Shown piece after piece: positions 37,345 through 50,816 of a stretch of DNA of 64,000 nucleotides. Numbering within the stretch: position 1 is the stretch's first letter; the number at the start of each line of letters is the position of its first letter. The notes below the pieces were generated by a model that was not told where the DNA came from, made no database searches, and saw nothing but the letters and a program-made list of their open reading frames with translations. A program made the position numbers and the translations under genes. The stretch is from Patagioenas fasciata (taxonomy: Eukaryota > Chordata > Aves > Columbiformes > Columbidae), in assembly GCF_037038585.1 (NCBI RefSeq), contig NC_092526.1, positions 35,539,501 through 35,603,500 of the forward strand. The letters run 5' to 3'.

Positions 37345-40290
37345 GTAAGCCTGGATCTGGCTCCATGTTACTGGCATCATCTCCTGTCAGGACTCATCAC
37401 AGCACTTCAGACCTTGCTAACTCCTTTCCCTCATTCCCCTGAGACACAACCTTCTGCCTGCAAAGTGCTCCTAAGCAGAGCAGCCTGTGGGCAGCAGAGA
37501 ATACAATGGCTTTTTGGCAGGGAAACGTTCCTGTCACTGCTTTGATTGGGACATGCCCTGGGTAGCTGGTGGCAGGGCTTTAGGTTAGGAGACAACACGA
37601 CCTGGAGTCAGGCTGCAGACAACATGACTTGGAGATATTTTGCATGGAAACAAATTGTGATGGTCACTCCTGCTTTCAGTAAGGAGGGGACAACCCAATC
37701 ACGAAAGAAAAAAAAATTCTGGCCATGAAATAGCTCCAGACACCATGAGACAAATTAACAAGAGACAAAAAATTAAAAATGGAAAAATAAAAAAAGAAAT
37801 AGAGTTACACTTTGGGATGTTTTCCACTGGTACAAGAATTCAGGTACATCTGGCCTTGGCAGTGAGTAGATGCTCAGTTTTCCTAGATATCTGTTTACAT
37901 TGGAAATACTAGAGAAAACAGGGAACATTTCAACTGTTCTAGGGCATATTCCAGCGGCACAAGGGAACAGGTCAAGGTTAGGGAATAGTCTATTCACTAC
38001 CATGGGGTGGGTCAGGCTCAGCATTTCTCCACTTTGCTGGGGCACAAAAGTCTCTGTTCAAACTATCTCAGTGTCTAAGATGCCTAAGAAGCACACAGTC
38101 TTTTTCTCCCCCACACAGTGATTACTCCAAAGCATGAAAGCCTAAGGCAAATAACTGCCTGATTCGCAACGATTTTACATGAGATTTGGACACCTTCCTC
38201 CTCAGCCTCCTTTGAACATCCACCCTTGCAGCTGGCCCCTGGCCCTGGGAGCAGTTATGTTCCATCGCAGCCCACCACTGCTCTCCGGCACACGTGAGAG
38301 GCTGTGCGAACAACGGGGAGCGAGCTCAGGAGAATTATTTTTAAACCCATTAAGGGAGTCACCTAGAGTTTTACAGTGCTCTGGTTTTAAAGCTGGGGAG
38401 GGCCTGCATTTGATGTGGAATATACAGCCTGCAGGCATCATTTCGAAAAGCGTTCACCTTTTACCCCATGCTGCCATGCCAGTCACCAGTTGTCTCACTT
38501 TGCTTTGATGTCTCCCACGCTAACACTGACAATACTGGTGAAAGAAATCCCAAGAGATATTCCATTACAAAAACAAGACCCAGAGATACAGCTGATGTCT
38601 TAAGATCATAAACATCCTAAGGCGAACCGGGAAATTTTCCAACTTCAAGGGCTCTTTGGCTTTTCTACTTTTCAACTCACCAATTTCACCCAGGAGCAAC
38701 TTGCAGCAACGCTAATTGTATGTTTTCCCTGAGCTGTGCAAAGTTATAGGCCAATTATTTCTCTTCCAATCCTGTGATGCATGTGGATTGCTAAAACATT
38801 ACAAGGTAAGAAGCCAAAATTTTTTTACCAAGCAACAAATCAGAATAATTCCTTAAAGTTAAAGAAAAAATATTATCAAAATATAAGCAAGGAAATGTAT
38901 GGTAGAAGCAGTTTTATGCTGCCATTGGGAAAGAGTTAAGCTAATGCCAAACACTTCTGAAGATGAGGAAGCATGAGAGGACTTTGCAGCAAAGCTACAT
39001 ACGCATTCTCTCTGCTATTAAAAATAGAGTAGCTGCATGCAAGCTAACTGGTGGAGAAACACAACAGTTTGGTCAGCTCTCTACAGCCTCCTGTTTCAGA
39101 GGTAACTGTGTCTGCTGTCTTTATAATCCCAAAATGCTGATATCCTTACAATTTAACTTTCAATTCATAAATTATATTTCTTCTGAGTAACAAGAACACG
39201 ATTTTACTCACATAAAAAGTTTGGAAAGTCTACATTTTCTCATTTTAGCATCCTTTGGGACACAGAAGAGGGTCCCAGCTTCAAACAAGATCCAATTTGT
39301 AAAATGCACATGTACTTGCAGAATTAGATAGGATATTCATCTCCTTTCAAAACTTTGAGTTTGAAGAAGTCAATCCTGGTCTTTTACACAAAACTAGGAA
39401 GCCAGCTCCTTACTTTGAGTGAGAAATCCAGGTCTGCTTTAAGTGAAGATTCAGAATTTTAATTGTTACAGCTAAGTGATGGAGAAGGGAGAGATAAGGT
39501 TTGTAAACCGGCATCTCCCAGATCTGTTTCCTGTGTTACACGAAGTATCCTGAACTACTCTGATTTGCACCCAAAGCCAGCCTACTGGACTTTTACAACT
39601 AGCATATAAATACAGTTCAGATTGTCCTAGGGTCACCCAGGACATGTTTTTTGCATGCTTAGCTGATCTAGAAAGGAAAACACATGGTATATGCTGTCAG
39701 GCAGCGGAACTATGTACGCCAGCGTCTTTCTCACTTTGTCCCCAAACATTCCTGACTCCTATCACATGGCACCATGATTGTCTAGGGAATAGAAAAAAAA
39801 TATGCAGAGCCTAGTTTTCACTATAGGTACAAGCTGCTTTACTGGAAAGCAGTCCCATTGGAAGCAAATAGCATGTGGTTTTAGTGACAGGCAAACAAAC
39901 TGCCCACAACAGTGCTAAAGAAGAATAATAGGAAAATATAATACAAATATTCTGTATCAATTAATATGGCACATAGCTAACAAAAAATCAACCACCTCTC
40001 CCTTCTCCAAGCTCACACTCTCTGGCTACAGCCCCTGATGCATTAACAACCTCAAATCCAGATACCAAGTTAATGAGCCTTCCCCTAGACATGCACAATT
40101 GGAAACACTAAGGCTCACCACCAAATTCTTCAAGGTTTTCTTAATAAAGGAGAAGGATTTGGCCACAACAGCTTCCTAAAGCCACTCACCTATGACAGGA
40201 AAACCCTATTTCAACATCCTATTCCCACTGAGCTCACAGTCACCAGTTGCTTCCCAGGTCAAACCAACAAAGATGCCAGGCTCCTTGTGT

Positions 40291-40321
40291 CAAAAAAAAC
40301 CCAAAACCAACCAACCAACCA
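40291..40321. repeat. A8 run followed by (CCAA)n
   Basis: Eight A, then CCCAAAACCAACCAACCAAC, a short tetranucleotide repeat. Confidence 0.75.
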
Positions 40322-41343
40322 GAGACCCCTTCTCTCCCAGTGACCAGGAAAAGAAGAAAGGCCCAGATAATAAAAGCTTCAGCTCTTGGCCAATGGCAAG
40401 TCTGTTGATCAGACCGATGAGAAGTCACGATACCAAACAGTACCGTCGTGACATGACCTCTTGCTGCGTTGCAACGCTCTGTGGGCTATTACTTGGGCCC
40501 CAGCAGAAGAAAGACCAGAACAGGACATCTCTTGGAGGCCCAGGGGAGGGAATGTTTGCCACCCACAGCATTTCCACCTGGGGAGTCCGAGTGAGAGATC
40601 AGATTCTCTGCTAAATCAGTGCAACCCTGTTGAATCCAGTGATGCTATGCCAATGTGCATTTCATGTCCTGGTAATTCCTTGGCATTTTCACTACAACCA
40701 CATACCAGTTGCTTCTCTTCTGTGATGACTCACTACAAAAAGCAGCAGACAGCCAGGCTCAGAGAGATTATTTGGAGGTGAAAAGCTTCTTAATCTACTT
40801 CGAAAACTCCACAGCCCTAAAACGCACCATCTGAGATACAATATTTATGTGCAGCTTATAGATCACAATAAAAGCAAGTAGGCCAAAAACATATCAGCTC
40901 TTTCATGTATTCTTGGCAAGGTTGCAAGACAGCAATTCCTTTCCCTGGGACCTTTTACTTCCCTATAAATTCCAGGACCCACATTTAAAAGTGAATTGGC
41001 AGATGCAATTTTTTATTGTAAGGAAATTTGTTTTGCTTCAGCAATAGGCAAACATCTTCAGTCATAAACAATGAAAAGGAGGGTAGATTTCCACTGCAAC
41101 CAGCCTTAGTAGGCTAGCGGTACCCTTATGCAGGAAGAAAATTCGCATTGTGTGGTGAACTACAAAGAAGTTCTGCAGAAAGCTGAATAACAGTTTTTGT
41201 CTGGAAACCCAAAAGTGCAGGCACTTTTGGAAGGTTATGGAATGTGTTACGAGTTGTAATCCTCCCAGCAGAACCTCAAAAGCCTTGGCTTGTTCTGCTC
41301 TTTTAAATTCAGAACTTGACAGCTATTTAACCAGAACCAAAAG

Positions 41344-41385
41344 TGTTAGAGGTGGAAAAGGCCTAGGGACTATCTAATCTATTCC
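41344..41385 (-). mobile_element. Diverged CR1 3'-end fragment candidate
   Basis: GTTAGAGGTGGAAAAGGCCT followed by ATCTAATCTATTCC resembles the reverse complement of a CR1 3' terminus ('AGGTTGGAAAAGACCTCTAAGATCATC...TCCAACC'). Only about 40 bases match, with several differences. Confidence 0.35.
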
Positions 41386-41840
41386 ATGACTTGAACAGAG
41401 AAGAGCAACATTAAAACTGTGCTGCAAAAGTGATGTGAAAATGCCTGCCGAAGAAAGAATCAGCAGAACCAGTCCGGGAAGTCCAAGGACAGACATTCCT
41501 CTTGGCTTCCAATTTGTTAATTGATCTTTTGGCTTGAGTAGCTGCTATGGTGTTACTCTTGACCAGAAGGATGATGGTTTTGTAATCTGCGCAACTTCAA
41601 GGCTGCCAATGAATGCCCACACATGAAGAATTAATCTTTCCAAGTGGTGTTAACTCACTCAGCAGGCTCCCAGATGGGGGAAAAAGGCAATGCCATTCAT
41701 CCACTACCAAAACACGCATCTTTTATACTTTTATAGCAATGTTGCTTTGAGTCTTGAGAAACAAACTCTCAATAAATCACATCATAAATTATATCCAGAC
41801 TGATGGTTTACAGGAAAGCTCAGCAATGTCAAGATGTCAA

Positions 41841-41901
41841 GATTTGGTTTTGGTGGTTTTGGGTTGGTTTGTTGTTTTTTTGTTTTGTTTGTTTGTTTTT
41901 C
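41841..41901. repeat. T/G-rich simple sequence (TTTG/TTGG units)
   Basis: About 60 bases of GGTTT, TTTG and GTTTGT units form an imperfect low-complexity repeat. Confidence 0.75.
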
Positions 41902-44779
41902 TTACAATCCATCTTAAAACAAAAAGTAATTTTCTTCTCATGCTGGAGATGGGACAGTTTATTGTGTGTGGATTAAAAGCCTCACTCACAGTTTAAGTAT
42001 TTGAAGTTCTACCAGCCACTGGCAACTGAATTCCACCATCACCCCCTCCTTGTTTTATTGGTATTAATATATGTGTTTTGCAGGTCTGCTGTAAAATGGA
42101 TTGTGGTTTACTGAACTTTTCACCCTACTTCTTCCAAAGGGTTGGGAGCTTTCAGGGGGACAGCTCAGTGAAGTTAATTGTCTACCAGTTACGAAGAGAA
42201 TGTGATCTAGGTCTTGACCCATGACTTTCTGAGTCTTCTGAATGATGGCTTAAAGATACAAAAGTGTCTTTCTCTGGTGGGGCAGATAGCAAGATGGTTG
42301 GAGAGTGGAGGAAGAAAGTCAGGCTGAAGTCCAATCCTGATAGATCTTAACGCCCTAAGGCAACAACACATGAAGAAAATTTCTCAATACATACAACTTT
42401 AAGGACAGTGCCCTTCTCTCAGCTTACGTAAAAACCTCTTCAGAAGAATCTTGCTGGGACTGCAGCCAAGGAAAGTCATGGAATGAGATAACAGCAACAG
42501 GAAATAGAGTAAGATCAAGCAAAGATTCATACACAGTTCAAAATCCATTCAGTTTCTGGCTGCCCTCAGCAACAGGTCACAGCAACCGGTGGACATGGGA
42601 AGACCATGCCACCCTATGCTGCACACTTACAGTCTCCCCAGTATCTTCCTTCTTGGATATACAAGCAACATACTGATAAAATGTCATCTCTTGTTTGATC
42701 CTTTTAGGTCCTCAGTGGCCTGAAGCAGTTTTTTTCACATGCAGAATCTCCAGTGCTCACAGATGACCTTGATGCCAGGGGCTGAAGCTCCTTAATCTGC
42801 GCAGTACCCTTTCCACCTACCGGAGTAACATGCACATCAAAACGAGAGCAAAAGTCTGCTTTCTGGCATGTGAGACATTTAATTCAAACTGGTCCCAACC
42901 ATAAGACTCAGGTTAAAATCCAAGGCCTTTTGCAGCTATCTACATTGGACTGCAAAAAATTCAGTTCTTCCCTGTATTTTGCCTCTCTGATGGGAACTTT
43001 GGTATCTCAGCAGAATATCAGCTCAGACACAAGTCTCCTGGAAGGATTCAACACCTTTCCTTGGATGTCCCACTGGCTCCTACTGACATCTCTCTCATTA
43101 GGAACAGGGAGGTTTGACTCCACCCTGGAATCCTATTAAGGCAGAATCAAACTCATTTTCTGAGTCACTCACATTCCTCAGATCTTCAAATGGGGAGAGA
43201 AGCTTTGCTTTCAAAGCGGACTTCGGGTGTGCTGAAACATGGCAGTCAGTGGCAGAGGTGGGCTTGGTTAATAGCACACATTACAGAAAAAAGGCAGTCC
43301 ATCACTGAAGTCCACGGTGTCATTGAAGCACCTCAAAATGTGGATCTGGAGGCTTTGACTTGAACACCTGAGCTAAATACACAGTGAACTGAAGCTTTCA
43401 TGCACAGAATATCTGCAAGCAAATGGCTACTGCCTCTGGAGCGTTCAGCAGTCCTTCTTCTGGCCTTGACTTTGCGTGCCACGGTCCTTACCGAAAGAAG
43501 TAATGACACAACCCCAGCTGGAACGCAGGCTGTGTTGGCACCTAGTAGCCCAGATGCTTTGTTGAACTCTCCCCATCCCTCCACTCTGCAAGACTGTGCT
43601 GGGAAGATCAGGAGCAGATTAGTGCTGAAGTTTCTGGCTCTCCTCCTTCGAACCATGGCCGGCAATTCCAAGAGAAATTACTCTCTTTTATGTTCTGGCA
43701 CTTCCAGTGTTGGCAGGAGGGAAGAAAACAAACCTGGGGCTCCCAGAAACTCCATAAACAAACAAAGATTTATTTTCAATGTGGTTCTGAAGACAGCCAG
43801 AGATCTGGGGAGCAGAAGAAGGAGGGAGGATTATATCCTCAGCATTGGTGAGTGTTTCTCCCAAACACAGAACAAAAATGAGCCTGCACCTCTCCTGCAC
43901 ATTACACCATCACAACATTGAGCTTGGACAGCAGGTACTCTAATTCTGAGCATCCCTTGCTTGATGGTCTGCCTTACCCGAGGGCATTAGACCGTGCTGG
44001 CAGGTTGAAGAAACCTGCTGCTTTGGCCACAAGAAGGACAGACAGGCTTGGGTACATCACATCAGATTAGACAAGTGCTCTTCCAGGTGTGGAGGCATAT
44101 CTAACATGCCTGCTGCCTTGCAGATGAGAACAGAGCAACTTGGAGTCTTGCACAGGAGCTCTTCTAGAGGGAATTTTTTCTCTTATCCCTCTATGCATTG
44201 AAGTGGTCCAGACAACAGCTGATCTTCGCTGAACACACTAATTACGTTCCTGAGCCCAGTGGGTGGCATAAGGAGAGTGCATGCTGCTCCACGTGCCTGT
44301 TGTACTGTGACTGCAAGATGGAGAAGAGTCAACTCAGAAATCGGCGATGGCTGAGTTTGGGAGGCCAATCAGCTGCTGGTAAGGCAGGGGAAGCAGATGA
44401 GAGGGCTAATAGAAACTGTTCTTTGTGAGAGCTCCAGTACCTGCGGGGAGGCAGGTTTTCCCAGCTGGAAGCTCTAAGCAGACCTGCAAGCTGCTAAATG
44501 CTCAGGAAGAAACTGCTTAATAAAATTGTTTCCTCCCCTTCCTCCTAAGAGCTGCTGAGATTGTTGCTATTGTTAGAGCATCCTCAGTGCCCTTATCTAG
44601 GCTCCTGCCACTTTGAAACTACCCTAATAGGATATTCTTACAGAGACTACAGCTTGATTCTGTCCAGGGCTATTCTCCTTAGGCAGTGAAATCTTGTTTT
44701 ACTCACAGATTAGCCAACGTCACACTCACATGCATCAAACTGCACGACTTTTGCAAATCGTAGTGATGAGCACCTGCTG

Positions 44780-44800
44780 GCCCTAACCCTAATCCTAATC
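44780..44800. repeat. Short telomere-like motif (about three CCCTAA-type units)
   Basis: CCCTAACCCTAATCCTAATC contains two exact CCCTAA-type units followed by two CCTAAT units with one base lost. It is an interstitial telomere-like sequence, too short to imply a chromosome fusion. Confidence 0.6.
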
Positions 44801-46256
44801 TTGTTGATGGTACCATTTTCTTACAAATCTAAACCAATTAAACTGATTCACCATCGCATGCTGCCCACGTTTAAGTACTTGAGCTTAAATATATCCAATT
44901 TCTTTTTTTCCCTGGAAATAGTTGAACCTGATAGAACCAATTTACCACACTGATTTAAGTAAGAGTAAGGTCCAGCAAACACCATCTCAAACACACTGGT
45001 TTAGCAAAATGCTGCAGCTTGATCAAGTGTGCTGTTTGGCTGTGGAGTCACTACGAGACAGATGTGATCTGAAAAAATAGCCAGCTGGTCAGATAACAAG
45101 AGCTCAGCTCTTAATCCCATCATTAATGAATAAGTAAGTCAGGAATGAGTCACTTCTACCTCTCTGGCTTAGTTTTCCTAATAAGAATGAATAACCTTTT
45201 CTTTTTTTCTTCTTTTATTTTGGATTTATCTACTTCACTGTGATGTTCTGCAGGCTGATTAATGAGGTGTTTTTCTGTGAAACAAGGCAAAAGGATGCCG
45301 GTCCTGGGAACAGTCTTGTGGACACGCTGCTGAAGACGTGAATATTGTCAGGGGTGACACAGCAGAGAGGCCAGATTTAATTTACTGCTCTGCAGCCCCA
45401 GGGCATTATATTGCCACTTCCCACCCAGTAATTTTCCCTTTTTGAATTGATTTTAGCAAAAACTACTAGGGATTCTTCAGAAAGGCACCTCTTGCAGTGT
45501 GATGAAAAACACTAATAAGACTAACTCTATAAGGGATACCCTTTCTCTTGAAAGCTCCACAAAGTACAATATACATCTTGCTGCTCCACTATTCAGGTAT
45601 GCGTTTTCCAGGAAATAGATGCATATATTTATATGTACATACATATTCGTTTTCACATTGGCTTCTTTCTGCTCTCACTCCAGCACAACAGCTCAACAGC
45701 TCTTGGAAGCAGTTCACACGACAGCACAAAGGGAATATTGCGAACTTCCGCAACAGCTTCGCACGACCGATGAGGCTTGCTGTAGGAAGGGAAAGCACAC
45801 ATGTACCCAGCCTTCTGAAGGTTCGGCCGTGTTTTCTGAGCCACAGGACTGGATCCTGGTATAAATTAACATCTTCCATTCCCAGATGTTTGTTCCGCCT
45901 TGTTGTGACACCTCTTACCTAGTTTCAGGCTGACCTTGTGCTGGGCTTGAGACTGTTCACGAGTTTTTTAGTCATTGTTAAGAACAAGGAAAAAGAAACA
46001 AACATCTGGTTAGCAGAGCTGCCAAGTGCGCATTCCTTCGTTGTTTTTCAACCTTTCAATCCCTTTGTTTTCAGCCTTAAATTCCATTTGATAAATGCAT
46101 GGAGAGCCATGGAGCACTGATTAGATGCAATTCTGGTCCTGACCCACGCCACTGCTCCATCAGCATTGCCTCAGTGAAAGCACCACTGACATTCACAGAC
46201 CCCAAACCAGGGGTAAGGGCCTTCTGAATCCATCCCAAACTTGTTTACATATGGGG

Positions 46257-46324
46257 GCCTGATCCTACTCCCACTGAGGTCAATGGGAGCTTTGCCACCA
46301 ACTTCAATGGGAACAGGATGGGGC
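46257..46324. mobile_element. Inverted-repeat (MITE-like) remnant
   Basis: The left arm (46257-46282, GCCTGATCCTACTCCCACTG...) and the right arm (46299-46324, ending CAATGGGAACAGGATGGGGC) are imperfect reverse complements of each other over about 26 bases. A 16-base spacer contains a second CAATGGGAG. The 'CTGATCC...CTCCCATTGA(A/G)GTCAATGGGA' pattern is a recurrent palindromic repeat in turtles, crocodilians and birds. The inverted repeat is visible directly; the family assignment is from memory. Confidence 0.55.
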
Positions 46325-46419
46325 TTTAATGTTGTGACTGCACTGAAATGGTGTTCAAGCCTATTCTCTGCCAAGATGTGGGCTTCTCAGTTTCTATAGC
46401 TGTACTGTGGTTTGGGTTG

Positions 46420-46452
46420 GTTTTTTGTTGTTGTTGTTGCTGTTTGTTTTGG
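46420..46452. repeat. (TTG)n microsatellite
   Basis: Five or six TTG units lie within a T/G-rich stretch. Confidence 0.85.
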
Positions 46453-49400
46453 ATTTTTTTTAATTGGAAACAACAACTTTATTGAATTTTGGTCGGTGGT
46501 GCTGGCACAGCCAGACCAGACCAGGTGGGGTTGTTCCAACAAAGGCTCATGAAATATCAAACACAAGAGGGGCCACATGACAACAGCTTCACCTTCTTTT
46601 GGCTACACAAGCTTCATCCTGCTGCACTTCTGCATGGGTGCATCCTCCTGGACCACAACTGCTCAGACCTGCACGAACTTGAACCAGGGTCCATCCTGCC
46701 CAGCTATAGGCATCTCGCTACACCAGCTAAGTTAAGGAAAGGAGCTGCCTTATATTTCATTTATCAATAGAGAGACCCCCTCCAAGGGTTGATTCAGACC
46801 TTGAGCAGTCTGTACCACCTTCCAGAAGCACCTGTCTTTTGCAACAGCCTACATTTTTAGTTGAAGCCAGGAAAACAGGATCAAGAGCTCAGTGTGAAAA
46901 GCAGCTGTAAACCCCTCCAGAGAGATATCCTAGGGAAAAGGTAAGGTATGAAAGGACCACTGTGTTCTCAGTCAACGGGATGTCTTAGCAAGGCATTGCT
47001 TTAGCTGTTGCTTGGAATAGCGAGCATCTGAGTCTTTTAAAAGCTTCCCTCTGTTTTTTATTTACGTGTGAGTAAGTCTGTGTTCCTGAAAACCAGATTT
47101 GAAGATCATTAATCTGAGAGAAGAAAGCGCCAGACTTATACAATGCTGTCCCACCCAGTTGTCAATCCTCATCGACCCCAACCTACGCAACAACTGACGC
47201 TGTGAAGCGGGATTGTACCGGACTGGAAAGCTTCTCTTTTCCATCAGAGATGCCAAATCTGCGGTGTGGCTTGATGATCCAAGTTGACACCAGCCATGAG
47301 AACAATTCCATATCCTCCCCGCTGGTCACTTCCAAAAATGCCAAGTTTTGGGCAACACAATGTACGGCATTTCCAGCAAACCGCTCAACAATCTCATCTG
47401 CATTGCCAGTTTTGGTTTTTTTTTTTCCCAAATGCTTTTTCTTTCAGCCATACATTTTAGATTAAGAAATAATAATCATGCAATCTCACAGGAAATTGGG
47501 CTTTCAAAATCGGGATGCAAAGAAGTGTGGTCCAATGGAGATTTGAGCAGGCAGACTTTACAGCCCTGCAGCCTTTTTCATTAAGATTAGTTTCGGTTTC
47601 TGGCCCATGCTTTCCCATCATGAGTCTGTTTTTTACACGACACCTTTCCAAGGCTTTCTTCATTCAAGGGAACTACAAACTCAAAAGCCAGTTATTAATT
47701 TCACTTGTGAATGTACAGTCCTCATCGAGCTTCGATTCTGATATAAAGTGATTTTTTGAGTGAGGAAATTACAGCCCAAAAGAGAGCTATTAGGTGTCCA
47801 GATCCTACACACAGAAGCTCTGAATGTTATCAGTGAAATTGCTCAGAGAGCTTCCAATCTTGTATCTCAGAAGAAAAGGGACTGTGGGTGTGCTTGAGAA
47901 TATACATGCAGAAGGACGTCGGCATACTGGACTTGTCCTGGCATTTCATAAGCTTAGACAGCAAAGCCCTTTTGTCAGCTGAAAGGAGGGAAAATGTCAC
48001 TCACACCTAGAGTTTACAAAATACTTGTTTTAAGAAATATGGACAAGTATAGTGGAAGCTACTGGGAAGTTCAGCTTTGTGGAAGGAAAATTGCTAAAAC
48101 TTTCCTAAGCTTCCTATCAGTTCCATCTACTGAGTTCTACCAATTCAGAGTGGTTTAACAGCCTCTACAGAACAGCAAAAAAGCACCCATAAAACATTTA
48201 TTAAAGAAAAAAAATTCGGAAAGCAAATTTGACCAGGTCTTCTCCAAGTGAAGGGACTACATTCAAGCTTTGGAAATTCTTCCTCTGTGTTGCACAGATG
48301 CCCTCTCACTGACCCATAACTTCATTTAACTCTCCTCAAGAGGAAAAATGGAATCCCTGCTAAAATTATTAGCTTTCTCAAAGAATATTTTCTTTGAGGA
48401 AATGGCCAGCACACATGCTTTACTTTCTCATGAATACAGCACAAATTCTGCACTCCTGCAGCTAAGATTTTTTTTTTCCCCCAAAGGCAAAAGAAAAATT
48501 AGTACCCTGTGATACTCTTGGTTCTCCTGTTGCCACAGGAGATGCCACAGAGCTCAGCGTATTGACCTCCCCTGGCTTGCATGCTGTATATCACCGCTAC
48601 TTTGGACACTCAGTGTTCCTTGGTCCCATATCCCACTTCTCTCAAACTGCCTTTGCTTCTGCAAAATACAAGTCTGTAGGCTCAAAGCATAGGGAGTTTG
48701 GTGGGTAACAAAGACGTCCAACAGCTTTAATTCCATTTTGTTCAGCTGCCTGCCCACCCCCAAAAGAAGTGTCATAAAGTGGGAGATTTAGACCTGAAAA
48801 GCAGCCCAGGAACGTTAGCTGGAACCCCACCACAGGCTCATAAGACAACATCTGCCCTGGTCTTTAGAGGGGAAAACCAAACCAGCACAAGTTTGTGCAA
48901 CACGTAATTGAACACATTTGTTCTCCAAGGCAAGGAGGAAGAGATTCATGCTGTCCTCCTCGCATCCGTCCAGGGCCCTATGTTCCCAGACTTCGCCTAA
49001 TGTGATCTTTCTCAGCTTCTTGGTCATATTTTCTGTATGTAGCTGACGGAGTTTCCCCGTCATGGAGGTTTGCTAACCATAAGGGTTGCAAAGAGCACAA
49101 AAATATTAAGAGCAGTTGACAGAAGAGCTCTCAGGGGGACACAAAGGCTCCTGGCTTACCACTCGGTGTATGGGCCCTTAGGATAATGCATATCATCTTA
49201 TTGTTATAATTATTATTACTTTCATTAAAAGTAGAGGAGATTAGAGACCCATAAGGGGAAGAGAGTCTGCAATTGCACATACCTATTTTATGACACCCAA
49301 TACAAACCACGGCCCTAGCCAAAGCACCCAGACAGCCTATCATCAAATCCAGCCGCAGTAGTGAAGAGACCTATGAGTTACATGATAAAATACCACATTA

Positions 49401-50790
49401 CTAGATATCGTGGCCTAAGACACAGGAGAGTTCAAAGCTACTCCCAGCTTTGGCTATTGCCGCATCTCAGTCCACATTCAGCTTGATATTCCAGAGTACC
49501 CAGAGGTGCTCTCCAAGCTTGGACTATGCTGCCCATTCTGAAGAAAGTGGGTAAGTTTCCTTTCTGTTCAAGACCAGACCAAAAAAACCACTCAACTCTT
49601 CATTTCCCCACAGCAAGGGGAAAAAGCAAGACATCTTTCTCACACAAGACAATGCTTTGACACCACAAGCTCCATCAACTGAAATATTCCATGATAAGAT
49701 TGACTGATTTTTTTAGCTGGGGTATCTGTTCCACTAAGTAACTGCCATGGCTGTTGAAATGAATTCATGAAGCTAGAGGCTGCACACTAAAACCCAATCT
49801 GGTTTGTCCCCACCACTTGATTTTGCAGGGATGCAGGTTTGAGAGCTGTGACTTGTGTCTGCTGGCAGAGCCAAAGGGAGGAGATCTTTGCCAACAAGAG
49901 GAATGAGGGTAGGTAGAATGAACATCTGCTCATGGCCGAAGCAGGCAGAGCAAAACCATAACCTGTCACCCTACAGGGAAGGTACAGCATTTCTCAGACT
50001 GCTAACATATGGATTCCAATGAGTGCTAATTATGCCAACTTGGGTACAAAGTATTCCTGTTTCCTAGTACAGCCATATGCAAGCTGAGATGATCTTGTAT
50101 CATTGCACTTGCTTATCATACTTCAGACCAAAAATCAGAATAAACCACAAGTTCCCCAAATGAGAAGATGTTAATTTACACAGATGGCATCTCAGGCATC
50201 CCAAAATATAGCTTTCTCACTTCTTCCCAATGCTGTGCAAGTACCATCATCCCCAAAGCAGCCGTTTCTGTGTCTTCAAAATGCTCCTCACCCTAACATG
50301 TTCTTTGCAACTCCATACAGAGAAGTCCCACACATGCAACTGAATTTGAGCAAGACAAGGTGTCACCTCCAGCACTAAGTCCATCCCACATTCTTCAGCT
50401 CTGAGATGAAACATCTCGGAATTTGAAACAATGAGTAGAAAGAAATTAATCTTTCTGATCCGTCTTCTTCTAATCCACCAAGGAGCGTTCTATAGCTTGT
50501 GACTGCTGGCTTATTACCCATTCCTCCCAGAACACATTAATCACTTTAAGACATAATAAAGCTTTCTAATGAAGAACAAACTACAGCTGTTAAGAAAAAG
50601 CAAATGCTAGGCTAGCTTTTGTGGGCATATCATATAGCAATGCTACTACAGTGAACTTCTCATTTATATGCACACAGCTCCATTTTGATGCACGCAGTTG
50701 CCATTCATTAGCACAAACAGAAAGTTAGGTTTATGACTATTTAAATATTTTTATTTTGTTTCATGCATATGAGACACTGATGCACTCTAT

Positions 50791-50816
50791 GAAAGTTCCA
50801 TTGAAGTCAGTGGGAG
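50791..50816. repeat. Possible second fragment of the CATTGAAGTCAATGGGA-type repeat
   Basis: TTCCATTGAAGTCAGTGGGA matches one arm of the inverted-repeat element at 46.26 kb with few differences. There is no opposing arm here, so it may be a half copy or a chance match. Confidence 0.3.

Larger units (their letters stand above)
37345..46256. other. Non-coding, no recognisable gene
   Basis: Holds simple repeats, a CR1 scrap at 41.34 kb and the telomere-like motif at 44.78 kb. The 173-codon ATG frame at 43400-43921 is within chance expectation for this much sequence. Confidence 0.55.

Noticed and set aside
43400..43921. 173-codon plus-strand frame with a true ATG and a hydrophobic N-terminus
   Set aside because: A frame of this length is about what chance allows in 64 kb over six frames. 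The translation shows no domain, and there is no splice or promoter support.
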